Assembly: GCF_023022985.1 (NCBI RefSeq)
Contig: NZ_CP095461.1
Coordinates: 1,550,001-1,614,000, forward strand
From: Arthrobacter gengyunqii
Lineage (GTDB): Bacteria > Actinomycetota > Actinomycetes > Actinomycetales > Micrococcaceae
Direction of reading: 5' to 3'
DNA length: 64,000 bases
Below the pieces are notes generated by a model, which saw only the letters and a list, made by a program, of their open reading frames with translations, was not told the DNA's origin and searched no databases. Within the stretch, counting starts at the first letter, position 1; every line of letters begins with the position of its first letter. Position numbers and translations under genes: made by a program. Positions 55,285 to 64,000 of the stretch are shown one piece after another.

Positions 55285-55589
55285 TCGGGTCAGATTTGCG
55301 CCCAGGCGGCGTACGGAATCGAATCACTGCCGTCGTCGCAGGTGGGGACGGTGGATACGAGGGGTACATGTACTGCAAGTGTCGGCCAGGTTGGTTCGGC
55401 CAGGGTGGTTAGGCAGGTCCACGGGAGGTGTCTCCATCGGTCCAGGTGTACGACGGCGGGGGGCCAGGAGTACATTTGCCCAGCCTTAATCCTGTCCGTC
55501 TCAGGTCCGTTGAGCCCCGGTTTGGCCCCAGCACCGATCTGGGCTAGCATCTTTAGACGTTGCGGTTCTGAAAACGGGACGCAGCAAGG

Positions 55590-55664
55590 GGGCGATTGGC
55601 GCAGTGGTAGCGCGCTTCGTTCACACCGAAGAGGTCACTGGTTCGAACCCAGTATCGCCCACCA
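55590..55664 (+). tRNA. tRNA-Val(CAC), CCA encoded
   Basis: Acceptor stem GGGCGAT/ATCGCCC, anticodon arm CTTCG-TTCACAC-CGAAG giving CAC, discriminator A and CCA at 55662-55664. Separate rightward gene with its own terminator. 55285-55589 shows no other gene. Confidence 0.97.
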
Positions 55665-55672
55665 AGTACTGC

Positions 55673-55705
55673 AAAAGAGGTCCCCGCCCGGGGGCCTCTT
55701 TTGTT
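55673..55705 (+). terminator. Rho-independent terminator after tRNA-Val(CAC)
   Basis: AAAAGAGG and CCCC pair with GGGG and CCTCTTTT around a short GCC-C loop; the T-run TTTTGTT follows. 9 bp past the tRNA. Confidence 0.88.
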
Positions 55706-55833
55706 ATGTCCAGGCAGCCTCCTGCAGCAGATTTGGTTCAAGCCAGCCGGTGTCGTTGCCCGCCTCACGGCCGCCTCCCGTGTCCCGGAGGGGCCCGCGA
55801 ACTTCTGTCAGTGCGGGATGGCAAACTGAAGAT

Positions 55834-56715
55834 ATGACTGAACCAGCACTGGCACATTCGACAGAATTCGGGCGGATGTACTCCCGATCCCTCACTGATC
55901 CGCCTGCGGTACCGTCCATCACCACGGTCATCGCCCAAGGATCCACCTCTCTGGACGGGTGGCACGGGCACATGGCCGCCACCGCCGTCGTCAAGGATCC
56001 CCGGCTCGCGGCGAGCCTCGGCAATCCCGGTGCCCTGCGCGGCGTTGTGAAGGAAGCTGCGCGCGCGTCGGAGCGTTACCGCGACCAGGCAGCGGAACGT
56101 GGAACCCGGGTGCATTACTACTGTGAGCAGGTTTCCCTGCGCGCCCTGAACCTCCCGCATGAGCTTGAAGCGGCACGAACCGCCCTCCAGGAACACGGAG
56201 AGCATCAGTTCGCAGACCGGTTCGATGAGTGGTGGGACCTGTATCAGGTGGAACCGCTCGCTCCGGAAATCACCGTGTGGAATGACGAAGTGGGCTACGC
56301 CGGAACACTGGACCTGGTGGCCCGCATTAACGGACGCCTCTGCCTGATTGACTACAAGACCAAGAACACCGACCGCGACGGGCAGGTCAAGCCGCTGGAT
56401 GACAAGGTGGTCATGCAGCTCGTGGCCGGCATGAAGGCCAAGGAGTCCCTGGTGGATGCCGGTAAGGGCGTCTGGGAGCCGTGGGCTTACGGTGAGGACC
56501 CGCTGCTGCTCGGCGTCGCCGTCGGGCAGACGGAAGTCCGCCCCATGCGCGCCAACCCGGCCGTTCTGCCGCAGCACTGGTTCAAGTTCTGTGCGCTGCG
56601 GCGTCTGTGGCAAACCTCGTACGACGTCGCTGCCGCCGGACGCGCGCTCCTGCCCATTGCGCCGCCGGCAGTGGGAGCCCACGCCGTCCGGGCGCCCCAG
56701 ACCTCGCCCAGATAG
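55834..56715 (+). CDS. PD-(D/E)XK superfamily nuclease-like protein
   Basis: 293 residues from ATG 55834; the longer open frame runs through the tRNA and is not coding. The Cas4/RecB-type core is visible: GTRVHYYCEQVSLRAL (early helix with His and Glu), EITVWNDEVGYAGTLDLVAR (Asp of the motif), then GRLCLIDYKTKNTD (DYK) and VVMQLVAGM (QL motif). It probably cuts or trims DNA. It stands before def and is not part of a phage or CRISPR set in this window. Confidence 0.85.
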   Translation: MTEPALAHSTEFGRMYSRSLTDPPAVPSITTVIAQGSTSLDGWHGHMAATAVVKDPRLAASLGNPGALRGVVKEAARASERYRDQAAERGTRVHYYCEQVSLRALNLPHELEAARTALQEHGEHQFADRFDEWWDLYQVEPLAPEITVWNDEVGYAGTLDLVARINGRLCLIDYKTKNTDRDGQVKPLDDKVVMQLVAGMKAKESLVDAGKGVWEPWAYGEDPLLLGVAVGQTEVRPMRANPAVLPQHWFKFCALRRLWQTSYDVAAAGRALLPIAPPAVGAHAVRAPQTSPR

Positions 56716-56831
56716 GCCGTGCGCCCGGATCCGGACGCACGGGGGCGCGGTGACACGCCCGGCACAACTAGACTGGTTACCTGAGCAACACATCAGTCAG
56801 CAGTGCAGTAACAGTAAGGAACGAAACCTAG

Positions 56832-57443
56832 ATGGCAATCCTGAACATCCGGATTATCGGCGACCCCGTCCTGCGGACCCCTGCCGAGGAGGTCACGGAC
56901 TTCGGGCCGGAGCTGGCCAAGCTCGTCGCCGACATGGAAGAAACCATGGAGGATGTTGAAGGCGCCGGTCTTGCCGCGCCCCAGGTGGGCGTCAGCCTCC
57001 GGGTGTTCACCTACCGGATCGATGGTCAGTCCGGACACGTCGTCAACCCCGTCCTGGAACTGAGCGAGGATCGCCAGGAAGACCAGATGGAGGGCTGCCT
57101 CTCCATCCCCGGCCTGGGCTACCCCGTCCCACGCAGCCGCTGGACCCGCGTCACCGGCGTGGACAAGGACGGCAACCCCGTCACGCTCGAGGGCGAGGGA
57201 ATGCTTGCCCGCGCCTTCCAGCATGAAACCGACCATCTGGACGGCGTGCTGTACATCGACCGGCTCGAGGGCGAAAACCGCAAGAAGGCCTTGCGTGCCA
57301 TTCGCCAGGCGGACTATGACGCCATTGCCGGACGCACGACGGCGGAGCGCGCCCAGACCGTTGGCTCAGCCTTCGGTGCCGGAGCGTCCTTTGGCGGCGG
57401 CGGCACCTTTGGCGCCGGCGCAGGCACCCGCGGAAAGGCCTGA
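56832..57443 (+). CDS. def: Peptide deformylase
   Basis: 203 residues. It removes the formyl group from the first methionine of new proteins. Motif 1 is GAGLAAPQVGVS, motif 2 is EGCLSIPGLGYP (Cys ligand), and motif 3 is QHETDHLDGVLY (two His ligands and catalytic Glu). A Gly/Ala-rich tail of about 25 residues (GAGASFGGGGTFGAGAG) extends the usual length. The fmt start follows 6 bp on, so the two form the usual def-fmt operon. Confidence 0.97.
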   Translation: MAILNIRIIGDPVLRTPAEEVTDFGPELAKLVADMEETMEDVEGAGLAAPQVGVSLRVFTYRIDGQSGHVVNPVLELSEDRQEDQMEGCLSIPGLGYPVPRSRWTRVTGVDKDGNPVTLEGEGMLARAFQHETDHLDGVLYIDRLEGENRKKALRAIRQADYDAIAGRTTAERAQTVGSAFGAGASFGGGGTFGAGAGTRGKA

Positions 57444-57449
57444 CGGCCC

Positions 57450-58385
57450 GTGGCCATGCGCGTACTTTTCGCCGGCACCCCGTCCGTCGCCGTCCCGTCC
57501 CTGGACGCTCTGCTGGAAGCCGGTTTCGACGTCGTCGCCGTGCTGACCCGGCCCGATGCACCTCTGGGCCGCAAGCGCACCCTTACCCCGTCGCCGGTAG
57601 CCGCCCGCGCCGAGGAACTGGGCCTGCCGGTGATCCGCGCAGCAAAGATTGACGACGACGCCGTTGCCGCCATCCGTGCCGCCAACCCCGACGTTGCCGC
57701 GATTGTTGCCTACGGCGGACTTATTCCCGAGCGGGCACTGACCATCCCCGAACACGGCTGGATCAACCTGCACTTCTCCCTGCTTCCGGCGTGGCGCGGC
57801 GCAGCCCCGGTGCAGCACGCCGTCATTAACGGCGACGACGTCACCGGCGCCTCGACCTTCCTGCTGGAAAAGGGCCTGGACACCGGGCCCGTGTACGGCC
57901 AGCTGACCGAGACACTGCACCCGGAGGACACCAGCGGTGCCCTGCTGGAACGGCTTTCGCACAGCGGTGCCGTGCTGCTTGCGCAGACGCTCAGCGCCAT
58001 CGAAGCCGGCACCGCGCACGCCGTGCCGCAGTCCGGGGACATCACCCTTGCCCCCAAACTGACGATCGACGACGCACGGGTGGACTGGAGCCAGCCGGCC
58101 CTGGCCATCCGCCGCCGGATCAACGGCGTCACGCCGGAACCGGGAGCCTGGACCACCTGGGACGGTGCCCGCTTCAAGATCGGCTCGGCGGTGCTGCGCC
58201 CCGATATTACCGATCTGGCCCCCGGCCAGGTCCGCTTCAGCGGCGGCGCGCAGGCAGCAGCCGTTGTTGGCACCGGTTCGTCCGGCCTGGAACTGGCGCA
58301 GGTTCAGCCCGCCGGCAAGAAGATGATGCCGGGGGCCGATTGGGCCCGCGGCCTGGCCAACCGTGAGGACGTGGTCTTCGAATGA
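57450..58385 (+). CDS. fmt: Methionyl-tRNA formyltransferase
   Basis: 311 residues from GTG 57450 (GGAAAGG 11 bases upstream; ATG 57456 is further from it). It formylates initiator Met-tRNA. FAGTPSVAVPSLDALLEAGF opens the fold. The formyl-donor site includes HFSLLPAWRGAAPVQHAV, and the C-terminal OB-fold domain begins near residue 205. It overlaps the next gene as ATGA. Confidence 0.97.
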   Translation: MAMRVLFAGTPSVAVPSLDALLEAGFDVVAVLTRPDAPLGRKRTLTPSPVAARAEELGLPVIRAAKIDDDAVAAIRAANPDVAAIVAYGGLIPERALTIPEHGWINLHFSLLPAWRGAAPVQHAVINGDDVTGASTFLLEKGLDTGPVYGQLTETLHPEDTSGALLERLSHSGAVLLAQTLSAIEAGTAHAVPQSGDITLAPKLTIDDARVDWSQPALAIRRRINGVTPEPGAWTTWDGARFKIGSAVLRPDITDLAPGQVRFSGGAQAAAVVGTGSSGLELAQVQPAGKKMMPGADWARGLANREDVVFE

Positions 58386-59923
58386 CCCCCCAGAGCAGCA
58401 CCCCGCAGAACAACACGCCCTCAGCCCGTTCAGCCCAGGGCAACAAGGCACGCAACGAAAAGGGGCACGAACGCAGCCGACCCTCCGTGCGCAGCTACAC
58501 CAAACAGGCGCCGGGCCAGCGCACCCGCGCGGCGGATCCGGCGCGCCTGGTGGCCTTCGAGGTGCTCCGCGCCGTTTCCGAGGACGACGCGTACGCCAAC
58601 CTCGTGCTGCCCAAGAGCATTCGCAAGCACCAGCTGGACAAGCGCGACGCCGGTTTCGCCACCGAACTGGCCTACGGCGCCCTGCGCGGCCAGGGAACCT
58701 ATGACGCCATCCTGGCCAAGTGCGTGGACCGTCCGCTGGAGAAGCTGGACCCCGCCGTGCTGGATGCCCTGCGGATCGGTGCGCATCAGCTGCTGGCCAT
58801 GCGCGTCCCTGCTCATGCGGCCTTGGACCAGACCGTGGGTCTGGCCCGCGCCGTCATCGGTGCCGGACCGTCAGCACTCATCAACGCCGTGCTGCGCAAG
58901 GTGGCAGCACGCGACCTGGACACCTGGCTCGAAGAACTTACCCGCAATGAAACGGACGCTACCAAGCGCGCCGCCATTGAACACAGCCACCCCGAGTGGA
59001 TTGTCCGCGCCCTGCGCCAGTCCCTGGTGGCCCACGGCCGCAGCGTCGAGGAAATTACTGACCTGCTGCAGGCGGACAACGACGCTCCCGTAGTGAACCT
59101 TGTCGCCCTCCCCGGACTCGGCAGCCTGGACGAAGCCCGCGAAGCCGGAGCCGTGGACGGCGAACTCGTGGTGGACTCGGCCCTCTACTCGGCCGGCGAC
59201 GTCGGACGCCTGGACTCCGTCCGCGCCGGCACCACCCGGGTCCAGGATGCCGGCTCCCAACTGGTGGCACGCGCCCTGGCGGCGGTGGACATCGGTGACC
59301 GGACCGCCGACGGCAGCCGCGACGGCGAGCAGTGGCTGGATCTCTGCGCCGGACCCGGCGGCAAGGCGGCTTTGCTGGCGGCCCTGGCCAATGAGAAGGG
59401 TGCCATCCTGCTGGCCAATGAGCCGGCGGCCCATCGCGCCAAGCTGGTCCGACAGGCGCTGGAGGCCGTGCCGGGGGAGGTCTGGGACGTGCGCACCGGA
59501 GACGGACGCAGCATCGCCGAGCAGTACCCGGAGACCTTCGACCGCATCCTCGTGGACGCACCGTGCACGGGTCTGGGCGCACTGCGCCGACGGCCGGAAT
59601 CGCGGTGGCGCCGCAAGCCCACGGATGTGGGGGAGCTGGGTGCGTTGCAGCGTGAACTGCTGACCGCAGCGGTGGACGCCGTGAAGCCCGGCGGCGTGGT
59701 GGGCTACGTGACCTGCTCGCCGCACCCGGCGGAGACCACCGCCGTCGTCGCCGATGTGCTGCGGCTGCGCAACGACCTGGAACTGCTGGACGCCGGTGCC
59801 GCGCTGGACAACGCCAGCCTGACGGGGAATCTGGGCGCCGGACATGAACTGACCGCGCAGCTGTGGCCGCACATCCACCAGACCGATGCGATGTTCCTGG
59901 CCCTCATCCGCCGCAAGGTCTAA
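58382..59923 (+). CDS. RsmB/NOP-family rRNA cytosine-C5 methyltransferase
   Basis: 513 residues. An N-terminal NusB-like RNA-binding domain (RLVAFEVLRAVSEDDAYANL, GFATELAYGALRGQGTYDAI) is followed by the methyltransferase domain: WLDLCAGPGGKAALLAALA (SAM motif I), DRILVDAPCTGLGALRRRPE and the catalytic Cys in VGYVTCSPHPAETTAV. It is the 16S rRNA C967-type enzyme. The basic 60-residue N-terminal extension is longer than in E. coli RsmB. Translationally coupled to fmt. Confidence 0.95.
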   Translation: MTPQSSTPQNNTPSARSAQGNKARNEKGHERSRPSVRSYTKQAPGQRTRAADPARLVAFEVLRAVSEDDAYANLVLPKSIRKHQLDKRDAGFATELAYGALRGQGTYDAILAKCVDRPLEKLDPAVLDALRIGAHQLLAMRVPAHAALDQTVGLARAVIGAGPSALINAVLRKVAARDLDTWLEELTRNETDATKRAAIEHSHPEWIVRALRQSLVAHGRSVEEITDLLQADNDAPVVNLVALPGLGSLDEAREAGAVDGELVVDSALYSAGDVGRLDSVRAGTTRVQDAGSQLVARALAAVDIGDRTADGSRDGEQWLDLCAGPGGKAALLAALANEKGAILLANEPAAHRAKLVRQALEAVPGEVWDVRTGDGRSIAEQYPETFDRILVDAPCTGLGALRRRPESRWRRKPTDVGELGALQRELLTAAVDAVKPGGVVGYVTCSPHPAETTAVVADVLRLRNDLELLDAGAALDNASLTGNLGAGHELTAQLWPHIHQTDAMFLALIRRKV

Positions 59924-59944
59924 CCCGTCCTCTAAAGGAGAACC

Positions 59945-60610
59945 ATGAGCACGTGCTGCATCAACCCGAGCATCCTCTCGGCCGACTTCGTCAACCTGCA
60001 GGCTGAACTCGAGCGGATCAGCACCGCCGATGCCGTCCATGTGGACGTGATGGACAACCATTTCGTCCCGAACCTGACCATCGGGCTGCCCGTGGTGGAA
60101 CGGATCCAGCAAGTGTCGGCGCTGCCGTTGGACGCGCATCTGATGATTTCCGACGCCGACCGCTGGGCCCCCCTGTACGCGGAACTGGGACTGGCATCGG
60201 TGACGTTCCATGTGGAGGCCGCCGCGGCCCCGATCAAACTGGCACGGGACATCCGGGACCGCGGCGCCAAGGCAGGCATGGCGCTGCGCCCGGCCACCCC
60301 GGTGGAACCGTATCTGGACATGCTTTCGGAGCTGGACATGCTGCTGATCATGACCGTGGAGCCGGGATTCGGCGGGCAGAAGTTTCTGGACGTCACGCTG
60401 CCCAAGATCCGCCGTGCCGCAGACGCCGTTCGAGGCTCGAACCTGCCGGTGGCCATCCAGGTGGACGGCGGAATTTCCGCGGACACCATTGAGCGCGCTG
60501 CGGAGGCCGGTGCGAACGTCTTCGTCGCCGGATCGGCCGTCTACGGAAGCGGCGATCCGAATGATGCCATCAGCAAGCTGCGCGCCGCCGCGGAGGCCGT
60601 TTCGCGCTAA
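59945..60610 (+). CDS. rpe: Ribulose-phosphate 3-epimerase
   Basis: 221 residues. TIM barrel enzyme interconverting ribulose-5-phosphate and xylulose-5-phosphate. [20 protein letters not shown] opens; the metal site is [16 protein letters not shown]; the phosphate site is [14 protein letters not shown] and [21 protein letters not shown] lies before the ATG. It supplies ribulose-5-phosphate, which RibBA uses for riboflavin, so its place before the rib genes makes metabolic sense. Confidence 0.97.
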   Translation: MSTCCINPSILSADFVNLQAELERISTADAVHVDVMDNHFVPNLTIGLPVVERIQQVSALPLDAHLMISDADRWAPLYAELGLASVTFHVEAAAAPIKLARDIRDRGAKAGMALRPATPVEPYLDMLSELDMLLIMTVEPGFGGQKFLDVTLPKIRRAADAVRGSNLPVAIQVDGGISADTIERAAEAGANVFVAGSAVYGSGDPNDAISKLRAAAEAVSR

Positions 60611-60723
60611 CGGCTCGTACCGACGTCGTGCGCCTTCCCGCGCTATGTGACGAATATTACTTTAAGCTTCACGCAAATTTCGCGAGTGTTCCGTGCGGCT
60701 GTGTAACAATGGGTCTTATCAAT

Positions 60724-60865
60724 CGTGCTCCGGGGTCGGTGTAATTCCGAACCGGCGGTTATAGTCCGCGACCCGCACTGCAGCTCCCCAGCCTGGGGAA
60801 ATGCAGTGCGGTTGAACTGGTGAAATTCCAGTACCGACAGTTAAAGTCTGGATGGGAGAAGCACG
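60724..60865 (+). promoter_or_regulatory. FMN riboswitch (RFN element)
   Basis: Conserved RFN order: GGGGTCGGTGTAATTCCGAA, ACCGGCGGTTATAGTCCGCGA, a variable GCACTGCA...TGCAGTGC arm, then ACTGGTGAAATTCCAGTACC and GACAGTTAAAGTCTGGATGG. The outer stem is CGTGCT (60724-60729) with AGCACG (60860-60865). It senses FMN and controls ribM and the following rib genes. A weak -10 (TAACAAT) lies at 60704. Confidence 0.96.
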
Positions 60866-60891
60866 TGCAGTTTGTTGAACCGACGGTTAAC

Positions 60892-60909
60892 GTCCCCTCA
60901 AGCGGGGAC
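60892..60909 (+). terminator. Hairpin in the riboswitch expression platform
   Basis: GTCCCC-TCAAGC-GGGGAC, 27 bp past the RFN element and 61 bp before ribM. There is no T-run after it, so it may instead help mask the ribosome site or promote Rho action. Confidence 0.4.
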
Positions 60910-60970
60910 CCAGCTGTCGATGCACCGTACTGTCGTACCCCCGGAGCCGCCGCTCACGGATAGGAACGAC

Positions 60971-61657
60971 ATGGATTTATTGCGGTGGCTCTTTGAAGCT
61001 CAGGTGCCGGTGGGATCTTCATCCCTGCTGGTCCGCGAGGTCGTAGGCAATGTTTTCGGGCTCCTCAGCGCCCTCGGCGGCATGCGCCGCAAAGTCTGGG
61101 CCTGGCCGGTGGGCATCATCGGCAACGCTCTTCTGCTCACCGTCTTCCTTGGATCGCTCTTTGGCGACGCCGACTCGGCAACGCTGCTGGGTCAGGCCGG
61201 ACGCCAAATCATGTTCATCGCGGTGTCTGTCTACGGCTGGCGCCGCTGGCAGCAAAGCCGCAACGACGGCGGCACCGCGGTCACGCCGCAGTGGGCCTCC
61301 GGCAAAGAACGTCTGGGCCTGGTGGCAGCCCTGCTGATCGGAACGGTCGCCCTCACTCCGGTCTTTGCCCGGCTCGGATCCTATGAGCCGGTGTGGGCCG
61401 ACGCTTGGACCTTTGTGGGATCCCTCCTCGCCACCTATGGCATGGCCAAGGGCTGGGTCGAGTTCTGGCTGATCTGGGTGGCAGTGGACATTGTGGGAGT
61501 GCCGCTGCTGTTCAGTGCCGGTTACTACGCCACGGCCTTCATGTACGTGTTCTATGGCATCTTCACGCTGATCGGGTTCTTTGTCTGGGCTAAAGCCAAA
61601 AAGGACGAGAAGCCCGAAGTTGAGACGGTGATGCCGGATCCCAGGGTGATGCGGTGA
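60971..61657 (+). CDS. ribM: RFN-controlled PnuC-like transporter, likely riboflavin importer RibM
   Basis: 228 residues from ATG 60971 (AGGA five bases upstream); the upstream part of the open frame belongs to the riboswitch leader. PnuC fold with about seven helices: LLSALGGMRRKVWAWPVGII, ALLLTVFLGSLFGDADSATL, GQAGRQIMFIAVSVYGWRRW, and WVEFWLIWVAVDIVGVPLLF. PnuC proteins import nicotinamide riboside. Relatives under an FMN riboswitch (RibM) import riboflavin, so that role is inferred. It overlaps ribD as GTGA. Confidence 0.88.
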   Translation: MDLLRWLFEAQVPVGSSSLLVREVVGNVFGLLSALGGMRRKVWAWPVGIIGNALLLTVFLGSLFGDADSATLLGQAGRQIMFIAVSVYGWRRWQQSRNDGGTAVTPQWASGKERLGLVAALLIGTVALTPVFARLGSYEPVWADAWTFVGSLLATYGMAKGWVEFWLIWVAVDIVGVPLLFSAGYYATAFMYVFYGIFTLIGFFVWAKAKKDEKPEVETVMPDPRVMR

Positions 61658-62829
61658 CCGGCGCGGGCAGGGACGCTGGCGGGATCGCGGCCTCCGGCGC
61701 CGAAGAACGCAGCGCGGCCGAACGCAGCGCCATGGCTCTCGCACTGGACCTGGCCCGAAAAGGCGTCCGCGGCGCCAACCCCCTGGTTGGCGCGGTCATC
61801 CTCGACTCCGCGGGGGCAGTCCTGAGCAGCGGCTTCCACCGCGGTGCCGGGACCCCGCATGCGGAAGCCGCTGCCCTCGCCAACGCCGCCGCACAGGGTG
61901 TGGATGTCTCCGGGGCAACCATGGTTGTCACCCTCGAGCCATGCAACCACACCGGCCGGACGGGACCCTGCTCGCAGGCGATCATCAAGGCCGGCATCTC
62001 GCGGGTGGTGTACGCCGCAGCCGATTCCACCGCTGAAGCGGCCGGCGGAGCCGCCGCGCTGGCCGATGCAGGCATCACGGTGCGCGGCGGCCTCATGGCG
62101 GCCGAATCAGGGGACCTCAATCACCGCTGGATCCGTGCCGCACAGGAAAAACGGCCCTTCGTGACGGTGAAAACCGCACAGAGCCTGGACGGCCGGACGG
62201 CAGCCGAAGACGGCACCAGCCAGTGGATCACCGGCACCGCGGCCCGCGCCGACGGACACGTGATCCGCTCCCGGGCGGACGCCGTCGTCGTCGGGACCGG
62301 CACCGTGCTGGCAGACAATCCGCGACTGACCGCACGGAACGCCGAAGGCGAGGATGCCGGGCAGCAGCCGCTGCGGGTGGCAGTGGGACGCCGGCCCGTT
62401 CCGGCAGACGCGGCCGTCCGCGGAACCGACGGACGATTCCTGCAGCTTCCGCAGCACGATCCGGCGGAAATCTGCCGTGAGCTGCACGGGCGCGGGGTGC
62501 GCCACCTCATGATCGAAGGCGGTGCCACGGTGGCCGGCGCCTTCCTGCGTGCCGGGCTGGCGGACGAACTGGTCGCCTACGTCGCGCCCGTCCTGCTGGG
62601 AGCCGGCACTCCGGCCTTCGCCAACCTCGGCGTGCACACCATCGCCGATGCCTCCCGCTGGCGCTGGGATGAGACCGACGGCGGTGCCGCCCGGCTGGTG
62701 GGCACCGACCTGCGGCTGCGGCTTGTTCCCCTGCTGGCCGGAAGGATCCCAGCCGCCGGACCTCCCACCCCCGAACTTCCCACCTCCGAACAACACACCC
62801 CCGAACTTCCCACCACCGAACAACCGTAA
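61654..62829 (+). CDS. ribD: Bifunctional riboflavin deaminase-reductase
   Basis: 391 residues from GTG 61654. The deaminase part has the zinc motifs GTPHAEAAAL and LEPCNHTGRTGPCSQAI; the reductase part has TVKTAQSLDGRTAAEDGTSQ, DAVVVGTGTVLADNPRLTAR and HLMIEGGATVAGAFLRAGLA. It makes the pyrimidine intermediate of riboflavin. The C-terminal 22 residues are a direct repeat, TPELPTSEQH/TPELPTTEQP, not usual in the family. Confidence 0.95.
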   Translation: MTGAGRDAGGIAASGAEERSAAERSAMALALDLARKGVRGANPLVGAVILDSAGAVLSSGFHRGAGTPHAEAAALANAAAQGVDVSGATMVVTLEPCNHTGRTGPCSQAIIKAGISRVVYAAADSTAEAAGGAAALADAGITVRGGLMAAESGDLNHRWIRAAQEKRPFVTVKTAQSLDGRTAAEDGTSQWITGTAARADGHVIRSRADAVVVGTGTVLADNPRLTARNAEGEDAGQQPLRVAVGRRPVPADAAVRGTDGRFLQLPQHDPAEICRELHGRGVRHLMIEGGATVAGAFLRAGLADELVAYVAPVLLGAGTPAFANLGVHTIADASRWRWDETDGGAARLVGTDLRLRLVPLLAGRIPAAGPPTPELPTSEQHTPELPTTEQP

Positions 62830-62838
62830 GGACGATTC

Positions 62839-63492
62839 GTGTTTACCGGAATTGTGGCTGAACAGGGCAGCGTTGTATCCCTGGACCGGAATACCGCTGA
62901 TGATTCCGCAGTGCTTGTCATCAGCGCTTCCGTAACCGGCGAAGGCCTTGAGCTGGGCGGATCCATCGCCGTGAACGGCGTCTGCCTGACGGCCACGGCC
63001 CTGGACGGCGACCGGATTTCCCTGGACGTCATGGGTGAAACCCTGGACCGGACCACCACGGGCACGCTACAACCGGGAACCAAAGTGAACCTGGAACGCT
63101 GTGTGCCCGCCGGCGGACGGTTGGATGGCCATGTGGTGCAGGGTCACGTGGACGGTGTCGGGAAACTTCTGGAACGGGAGAACCTCGGCAACTGGGACCG
63201 GCTGCGCTTCGCGGTGCCGGCGCAGCTGGCACGCTATATCGCCGAGAAGGGGTCGATTGCCGTGGATGGCGTTTCGCTCACCGTCACTGAAGTCAGCGAC
63301 GCCGGCGACCCGCAGCAGTGGTTTGAGGTCGGGCTGATTCCGACCACTCTGGCAGAGACCGGCCTGGGGGCACTGGAGCCCGGGGCGGCGGTGAACCTGG
63401 AAGTGGACGTGCTGGCCAAGTATGCAGAGCGGCTGCTGGCCTTCGCCAACCCGAAGAAACCTGCCCACGCTGCGGAAGGAGACGGCGCATGA
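62839..63492 (+). CDS. ribE: Riboflavin synthase alpha subunit
   Basis: 217 residues. Two lumazine-binding repeats, the first opening [17 protein letters not shown] with [18 protein letters not shown], and the second [20 protein letters not shown] with [18 protein letters not shown]. It turns two 6,7-dimethyl-8-ribityllumazine into riboflavin. It starts 9 bp after ribD and overlaps the next gene as ATGA. Confidence 0.96.
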   Translation: MFTGIVAEQGSVVSLDRNTADDSAVLVISASVTGEGLELGGSIAVNGVCLTATALDGDRISLDVMGETLDRTTTGTLQPGTKVNLERCVPAGGRLDGHVVQGHVDGVGKLLERENLGNWDRLRFAVPAQLARYIAEKGSIAVDGVSLTVTEVSDAGDPQQWFEVGLIPTTLAETGLGALEPGAAVNLEVDVLAKYAERLLAFANPKKPAHAAEGDGA

Positions 63493-64000
63493 GCATCCGG
63501 ACCAAGCATGCGGAAACAGCCGTTCCGCAGGACATGATCCTGTTGGACGGCATTCCCGCCGCGATTGAAGCCCTCGGCGCCGGACGGGCCGTCGTCGTCG
63601 TGGATGATGAGGACCGCGAGAATGAGGGCGACATCGTCTTTGCCGCCCAGCACGCCACGCCCGAACTGATGGGATGGACGGTCCGTTACACCTCCGGCGT
63701 GATTTGCGTGCCGCTGCCCGGGTCCTACGCGGACCGGCTGAACCTGCCGCCCATGACCGCCGTGAATGAGGACGCCAAGGGCACCGCCTACACGGTGTCC
63801 TGCGACGCCGCCGTTGGCGTGACTACCGGCATCAGCGCTGCAGACCGGGCCACCACGTCCCGGGTGCTCGCGGATCCGGGCGCGTCGGCCTCCGATCTCC
63901 ACCGTCCCGGACACGTGTTTCCGCTTCGCGCGCACGACGACGGCGTCCGCGGCCGCCGCGGGCATACCGAGGCGGCGGTGGAGCTGGCCCGGCTGGCAAA
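63489..64000 (+). CDS. ribBA: RibBA, 3,4-DHBP synthase / GTP cyclohydrolase II, 5' part
   Basis: The first 170 residues are present; the gene runs past the right edge. The dihydroxybutanone-phosphate synthase domain shows [20 protein letters not shown] (Mg site), [18 protein letters not shown] and [20 protein letters not shown] then [12 protein letters not shown]. Whether the GTP cyclohydrolase II half follows cannot be seen; it is usual in this operon. Confidence 0.94.
   Translation, partial: MSIRTKHAETAVPQDMILLDGIPAAIEALGAGRAVVVVDDEDRENEGDIVFAAQHATPELMGWTVRYTSGVICVPLPGSYADRLNLPPMTAVNEDAKGTAYTVSCDAAVGVTTGISAADRATTSRVLADPGASASDLHRPGHVFPLRAHDDGVRGRRGHTEAAVELARLA

Noticed and set aside
55342-55833. 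N-terminal extension of the PD-(D/E)XK nuclease frame
   Set aside because: It would run through tRNA-Val(CAC) and its terminator. The nuclease similarity begins after ATG 55834.
60872-60970. Start of ribM at 60872
   Set aside because: This stretch is riboswitch leader with the hairpin at 60892-60909; the transporter similarity starts at MDLLRWLF (60971) with its own AGGA site.

Overview
The window is a high-GC chromosomal segment of an actinobacterium. The gene content fits Arthrobacter or a close relative in the Micrococcaceae: DUF3000 next to ribonuclease D, a DUF6421 protein, a DUF222/HNH nuclease, an Rv0909-type small protein, paired CNNM/CBS proteins, an RFN-controlled ribM, and frequent GTG/TTG starts with ATGA or GTGA overlaps. 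The genus is inferred from protein resemblance and codon style only.

Layout. 1-5480: a thiolase cut by the left edge with a perfect inverted repeat upstream, two coupled CNNM/CBS membrane proteins, small membrane proteins, a methyltransferase and an unknown protein. 5471-11580: a disturbed stretch. It holds a 290-bp insertion-like segment between 15-bp direct repeats, a UvrA paralogue, a damaged acetyltransferase, AT-richer DNA with a lipoprotein, a decayed second copy of the 3' part of the uvrA paralogue, and two coupled acetyltransferases. 11736-16335: two secreted enzymes (a 5'-nucleotidase-like phosphoesterase and an M6-type metalloprotease) and an SRPBCC protein. 16468-24572: mostly leftward housekeeping genes (ribonuclease D, DUF3000, threonine aldolase, SDR, DUF6421, lipoprotein, release factor 3). 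24746-28500: a TetR regulator divergent from a flavin monooxygenase with a palindromic operator, a thiolase, and a DUF2809 membrane protein.

28557-36797 is a tightly overlapped leftward operon for a complete V/A-type ATPase (stalk, C, I, K, F, E, A, B, D). Its first gene encodes a small ferritin-like protein of the encapsulated-ferritin (EncFtn) type. No encapsulin shell gene is present. This is the most unusual locus in the window.

36984-45267 holds redox, repair and sulfur genes (flavin reductase, MsrB, YbaK, SufE, sulfurtransferase, ZapE-like ATPase) with assorted enzymes. 45355-52059 is a phenolic catabolism cluster: AraC regulator, flavin phenol monooxygenase, maleylacetate reductase and an intradiol dioxygenase of the hydroxyquinol type. 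Facing it is an MhqD/MhqO-like hydrolase and ring-cleaving dioxygenase pair with a long inverted repeat upstream. This suggests a resorcinol/hydroquinone to hydroxyquinol to maleylacetate to 3-oxoadipate route.

52366-55705 holds an Rv0909-type protein, the DUF222/HNH nuclease and seven tRNAs: a leftward array Gly-Cys-Val-Gly-Val-Gly and a separate rightward Val(CAC). 55834-64000 is a conserved rightward housekeeping run: a PD-(D/E)XK nuclease, def, fmt, rsmB-like, rpe, then an FMN riboswitch leading ribM-ribD-ribE-ribBA, the last cut by the right edge.
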